Below, one piece after another: positions 61,314 to 64,000 of a stretch of DNA of 64,000 nucleotides (positions within the stretch are counted from its first letter, which is position 1; every line of letters starts with the position of its first letter). The position numbers and the translations under genes were made by a program. The notes under the pieces are model-generated. The model was not told the origin of the DNA. It saw nothing but the letters and a program-made list of their open reading frames with translations, and did no database searches. Source of the stretch: Rhodobacter sp. NTK016B. Lineage in GTDB: Bacteria; Pseudomonadota; Alphaproteobacteria; Rhodobacterales; Rhodobacteraceae. The stretch is from assembly GCF_017303295.1 (NCBI RefSeq), contig NZ_JAFKOK010000018.1:1-64000 (forward strand). Direction: 5' to 3'.

Positions 61314-62636
61314 TCAGGGCAGAAGCGGCGACCATGACGGGTCCGAGGCCGGCCCCGGTGTCGGGATGCGGCGCAGGTTGCGTCCGGTGATATCGACCGA
61401 CATCAGCAGCGCATTCGCGCCAGGCTCTTCGCGGGTAAACATGATGACGCGGCCATTGGGCGACCAGGTGGGACCCTCGTCGAGATAGCTCGCCGTCAGC
61501 AGCCGCTCGTTCGAGCCATCGGTGCGCATCACGCCGATGTGGAAGCGCCCGTTATGCTGCTTGGTAAAGGCGATCATGTCGCCGCGCGGCGACCAGACCG
61601 GCGTCGAATAGCGCCCCTGCCCCTGACTGATGCGGTAGGCCGTGCCACCCTGCAGGGACATCGTGTAGAGCTGCGAATTGCCCGAGCGGTCGCTTTCGAA
61701 AACCACCCGCTGCCCGTCGGGCGAGAAGCTGGGCGCGGTGTCGATCGCCTCGGTCTGGGTCAGCTGCCAGCGCTGGCCCGAGGCCACGTTGAGCAGGTAG
61801 AGATCGGTCCGCCCGTCCACCGATAGCGAATAGACCACCGATTGGCCGTCGGGCGAGAAGCGCGGCGCAAAGGTCATCGTGCCGGGCTGATCGCCGATCA
61901 TCCGCCGCGAGCGCGAGGCGACATCCATCAGATAGATCCGCGGAAAGCCGGTCTCGTAGCTGGTGAACAGGATCCTGTCGCCGGTGGGCGAGAAACGCGG
62001 CGCAAAGGCCAAGGCGGTGCCGTCGGTCAGGTATTGCACGTTCTCGCCGTCCTGATCCATGATCGCCACCTGTTTGCGGCGGTTATTGGCAGGGCCGCTC
62101 TCGGCGATGAAGACGACGCGACTGTCGAAATAGCCGCTCTCGCCGGTCAGCCGCATATAGACCTGATCCGAAACCCGGTGCGCCATCCGGCGCCAGGCCT
62201 GCGTTGAGCCGTCAAGCTGCAGCCCGTCGCCCAGTTGCTGGCCCGACACCACATCGAACAGCCGGAATTTCACGGTGATCTGCTGGCCGTTCACGCGCAC
62301 CGCGCCGGTAATCAGCGCCCGTGCGCTGATGGCGCGCCAGTCCGAGAACTGCACCGGGCTGTCGAAACTGCCGATCCGGCCGATATGCGCGCTGGTCGGG
62401 ATCTCGCGCAGCAGTCCGGTGCTCGACAGGTTGTTGGCGATCACCCGCGCGATCGAGGCGGCATATTCGCCGCCTGCCGCGTTTTCCGGCACGAAATCGG
62501 GGATCGCGAAGGGAACCGGCTCGATCACGCCTTCGGTGATCTCGATCCTCAGGGGCTGCTGCGCCATCGCGGCGCGCGGCGCAAGCGCCAGACCGGCCAG
62601 AAGGCCAAGCACGGGGCGGCGGGAAATCTGGGTCAT
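61314..62636 (-). CDS. tolB: Tol-Pal system protein TolB
   Basis: Start at ATG 62636 ([20 protein letters not shown]), overlapping the tolA stop by 4 bases; the longer in-frame ORF starts within tolA. 440 residues. A signal peptide ends near AMAQ. An N-terminal alpha/beta domain (about 25-160) precedes a six-bladed propeller with repeated FSPDGQ / WSPNGR-type blades ([38 protein letters not shown]). It bridges TolA and Pal in the periplasm. Confidence 0.95.
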   Translation of the reverse strand: MTQISRRPVLGLLAGLALAPRAAMAQQPLRIEITEGVIEPVPFAIPDFVPENAAGGEYAASIARVIANNLSSTGLLREIPTSAHIGRIGSFDSPVQFSDWRAISARALITGAVRVNGQQITVKFRLFDVVSGQQLGDGLQLDGSTQAWRRMAHRVSDQVYMRLTGESGYFDSRVVFIAESGPANNRRKQVAIMDQDGENVQYLTDGTALAFAPRFSPTGDRILFTSYETGFPRIYLMDVASRSRRMIGDQPGTMTFAPRFSPDGQSVVYSLSVDGRTDLYLLNVASGQRWQLTQTEAIDTAPSFSPDGQRVVFESDRSGNSQLYTMSLQGGTAYRISQGQGRYSTPVWSPRGDMIAFTKQHNGRFHIGVMRTDGSNERLLTASYLDEGPTWSPNGRVIMFTREEPGANALLMSVDITGRNLRRIPTPGPASDPSWSPLLP

Positions 62637-63853
62637 CGCGTACTCATCCGGGCTGGGTTGAAGGTGATTTCGACCAGACGCCACTGGTCATAAAGATCCG
62701 AGGGAAGGCCATAGCCGTTCGTACCACATTGCACGATGGCCTGTCGCCCCGCGTCGAAAGCGGCCTGCTGAGCGCCCGCCGATCCGCCCGAAGCGCTGAC
62801 CTGACGGATGCTCGATTCCACGGGCCGGGCATCGGGCGTCATCTCGAAGGCGATGGTGATCACGACGTTCAGCGCCTCGGTCGACAGGATGCCGACATTC
62901 CAGCATTGCTCGACGCTCAGGCGCAGGCCGTCCATGTCCGCCTGGCTCAATGAGCCGCCGGACTGACCCAGCGCGCCGCCCAGAGCCCCGTCCAGCGATC
63001 CGCCAAGGGCTTGCGCCAGCGCGTCCTCGACCGCCGAGGCGCTCGGTCCCTGCGTATCGGGTTCCGGTTCGGGCTGCGGTTCGGGTTCCGGCGTGGGCGT
63101 TGGGGTCGGCGTGGGTTCCGGTTCCGCCGCGGCGACCTGCTGGGGACGCTGCTGCGGGCGGGCGCGCGGACGCATCGAGACCTCGGGCGCGGTCGCGGTG
63201 CGCTGCGCGGGCTGGGTCTCGTCGATCGTCGTGGCCTCGGTCACCGTCTCGGTCGCAGCCGCCTCGCGCTGCGTGGCTTCCTGCGCTTCGGGCGCATCGA
63301 CCGAGGCTTCCGCATCGGGCGTGATCGCGGCCTGATCGGTCGGCGCGGTGACAATGTCGGGGTCGGGCGTCGGCGCGGCATCGGGCGCGACGCGCTCGGC
63401 ATCGGGCTGGACCGGCGTCAGCGCGGCGTCGGGCGTCACACTGGGCGCCGTCACCGCAGCCTGCGGAGGCTCGGGGGCGGGCGCAGGCGGCGCGGGTTCA
63501 GGCTCGGGCGCCGGAGGCGGCGGCGGCGGGGCGACGGGTTCCGGCGTCGCCACAGGCTCGGGCCGGGCGACCGGCGCGGGCGTCTGGACCGGAGCAGGCT
63601 CGGGTGTGGGTTCGGGTGTGGGTTCGGGTTCGGGCGCCGGGGCGGGTTCGGGCGCAGCCTCAGCCGGTGCCGGCTGCGACATCGCGGCGAAATCGCTCTC
63701 GGACACGATGGCGACCTCGGTCACCTCGGGCATCATCGAGTGATCGGGCGCCGCGAAGATATCGAACACCATGATCCAGACGATCAGCCCGCCATGCAGC
63801 AGGGCCGAGACCTTCTGTCCCGTGTTCATCTGAGCCAGTGAGAACGACGCCAT
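62633..63853 (-). CDS. tolA: Cell envelope integrity protein TolA
   Basis: A 406-residue protein: a single N-terminal membrane helix (about 15-35, [19 protein letters not shown]), a long Pro/Glu/Ala/Thr-rich linker (about 60-290) and a C-terminal TolA/TonB-like domain of about 100 residues ([18 protein letters not shown]). The linker is proline- and acid-rich instead of the lysine/alanine helix of E. coli TolA, as is common in alphaproteobacteria. It transmits energy from TolQR to TolB-Pal. Confidence 0.9.
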   Translation of the reverse strand: MASFSLAQMNTGQKVSALLHGGLIVWIMVFDIFAAPDHSMMPEVTEVAIVSESDFAAMSQPAPAEAAPEPAPAPEPEPTPEPTPEPAPVQTPAPVARPEPVATPEPVAPPPPPPAPEPEPAPPAPAPEPPQAAVTAPSVTPDAALTPVQPDAERVAPDAAPTPDPDIVTAPTDQAAITPDAEASVDAPEAQEATQREAAATETVTEATTIDETQPAQRTATAPEVSMRPRARPQQRPQQVAAAEPEPTPTPTPTPEPEPQPEPEPDTQGPSASAVEDALAQALGGSLDGALGGALGQSGGSLSQADMDGLRLSVEQCWNVGILSTEALNVVITIAFEMTPDARPVESSIRQVSASGGSAGAQQAAFDAGRQAIVQCGTNGYGLPSDLYDQWRLVEITFNPARMSTR

Positions 63854-63860
63854 GGTATAT

Positions 63861-64000
63861 TTACTGCCCGGAGGCAGCTCCGGTTCCCGCGCCCGCTGCC
63901 CCGAAATCGGGACCGCCGGTCTCTGTCACCAGACCGATATTGTTGAACCCGCCCGCATTCAGCGCGCCCATCACCTGCACGACGCGGCTATAGGGAATGC
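63861..64000 (-). CDS. tolR: TolR, C-terminal part (cut by window edge)
   Basis: About 46 codons of the 3' end, reading ...IPYSRVVQVMGALNAGGFNN, then IGLVTETGGPDFG, and ending in ASGQ with stop TAA at 63861-63863. The YSRVVQVMGALNAGGF block is the C-terminal periplasmic part of TolR/ExbD proteins. The gene begins beyond position 64000. It sits 7 bases upstream of the tolA start, as expected for tolQRAB. Confidence 0.88.
   Translation of the reverse strand, partial: IPYSRVVQVMGALNAGGFNNIGLVTETGGPDFGAAGAGTGAASGQ

Noticed and set aside
63011-63841. Plus-strand Arg/Gly-rich ORF opposite tolA
   Set aside because: A reflection of the repetitive Pro/Glu/Ala/Thr linker codons of tolA; no start signal.
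1-64000. tRNA, rRNA, CRISPR arrays, insertion sequences, prophage genes
   Set aside because: I looked for cloverleaf-like segments, regularly spaced repeats, transposase or integrase motifs and terminal inverted repeats and found none that were convincing.

Overview
The window is a GC-rich chromosomal segment from an alphaproteobacterium, most likely of the Rhodobacteraceae/Paracoccaceae (Roseobacter) group. This rests on gene order and families: the UPF0262 / LMW phosphatase ... infA / maf / RNase E-G / yacG block, the tolR-tolA-tolB-pal-tilS-ftsH block, a complete Tad (Flp) pilus locus of the type usual in this group, TRAP-TAXI and Fbp-like ABC transporters, malonyl-CoA decarboxylase, and a type II lumazine synthase under an FMN riboswitch. 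No rRNA, tRNA, CRISPR array, insertion sequence or prophage is apparent. The window cuts one gene, tolR, at its right edge.

Layout. (1) 0.1-7.8 kb: a LysR regulator faces an operon of a UGSC-like CxxC protein, a thioredoxin-reductase-like flavoprotein and an ABC importer; its chemistry is unknown to me. (2) 7.8-19.7 kb: a GntR regulator faces malonyl-CoA decarboxylase. Next comes a minus-strand operon (citryl-CoA-lyase-like protein, CaiB CoA-transferase, MBL hydrolase, TRAP-TAXI importer), divergent from a plus-strand set (intradiol dioxygenase, IclR regulator, GcvT/LigM-like demethylase). Together these look like a catabolic island for a methoxylated aromatic or a derived polycarboxylic acid. 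(3) 19.7-25.8 kb: a BMP-type nucleoside/base ABC importer with cytosine deaminase. (4) 25.9-28.4 kb: FMN riboswitch plus ribH2, then an acetate kinase fused to a PduL phosphotransacylase. (5) 28.7-35.0 kb: the housekeeping block yacG, RNase E/G, maf, infA, LMW phosphatase, UPF0262. It is split by a cargo of nitrilase-like, GNAT and NTF2-like genes and a divergent qorB/HxlR pair. (6) 35.3-39.7 kb: 5'-nucleotidase, DUF952, pyrD, arsC-like, lytic transglycosylase. (7) 40.1-52.5 kb: Tad pilus locus (pilin, CpaB, secretin, OmpA-like lipoprotein, CpaE, CpaF, TadB, TadC, two TPR lipoproteins, prepilin peptidase, an AAA ATPase) and a hotdog thioesterase. (8) 52.5-57.2 kb: folate C1 module folD - chorismate mutase - folD paralogue - fhs, then a MOSC protein. 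(9) 57.3-64 kb: ftsH, tilS, pal, tolB, tolA, tolR.

How the parts connect. Methyl groups removed by the GcvT-like protein would enter the tetrahydrofolate pool, which the FolD/FolD/Fhs module oxidises or balances. Acyl-CoA products of the catabolic island could feed malonyl-CoA decarboxylase and the AckA-PduL fusion; that link is inference. A dispersed intergenic element (five copies) sits repeatedly just 3' of genes and carries a hairpin with a constant AGACA loop and a variable, still paired stem.

Leads most worth following are the UGSC/TrxR/ABC operon, the catabolic island with its atypical citrate-synthase-fold protein, the FolD paralogue that has lost the catalytic lysine, the AckA-PduL fusion, and the dispersed hairpin element.
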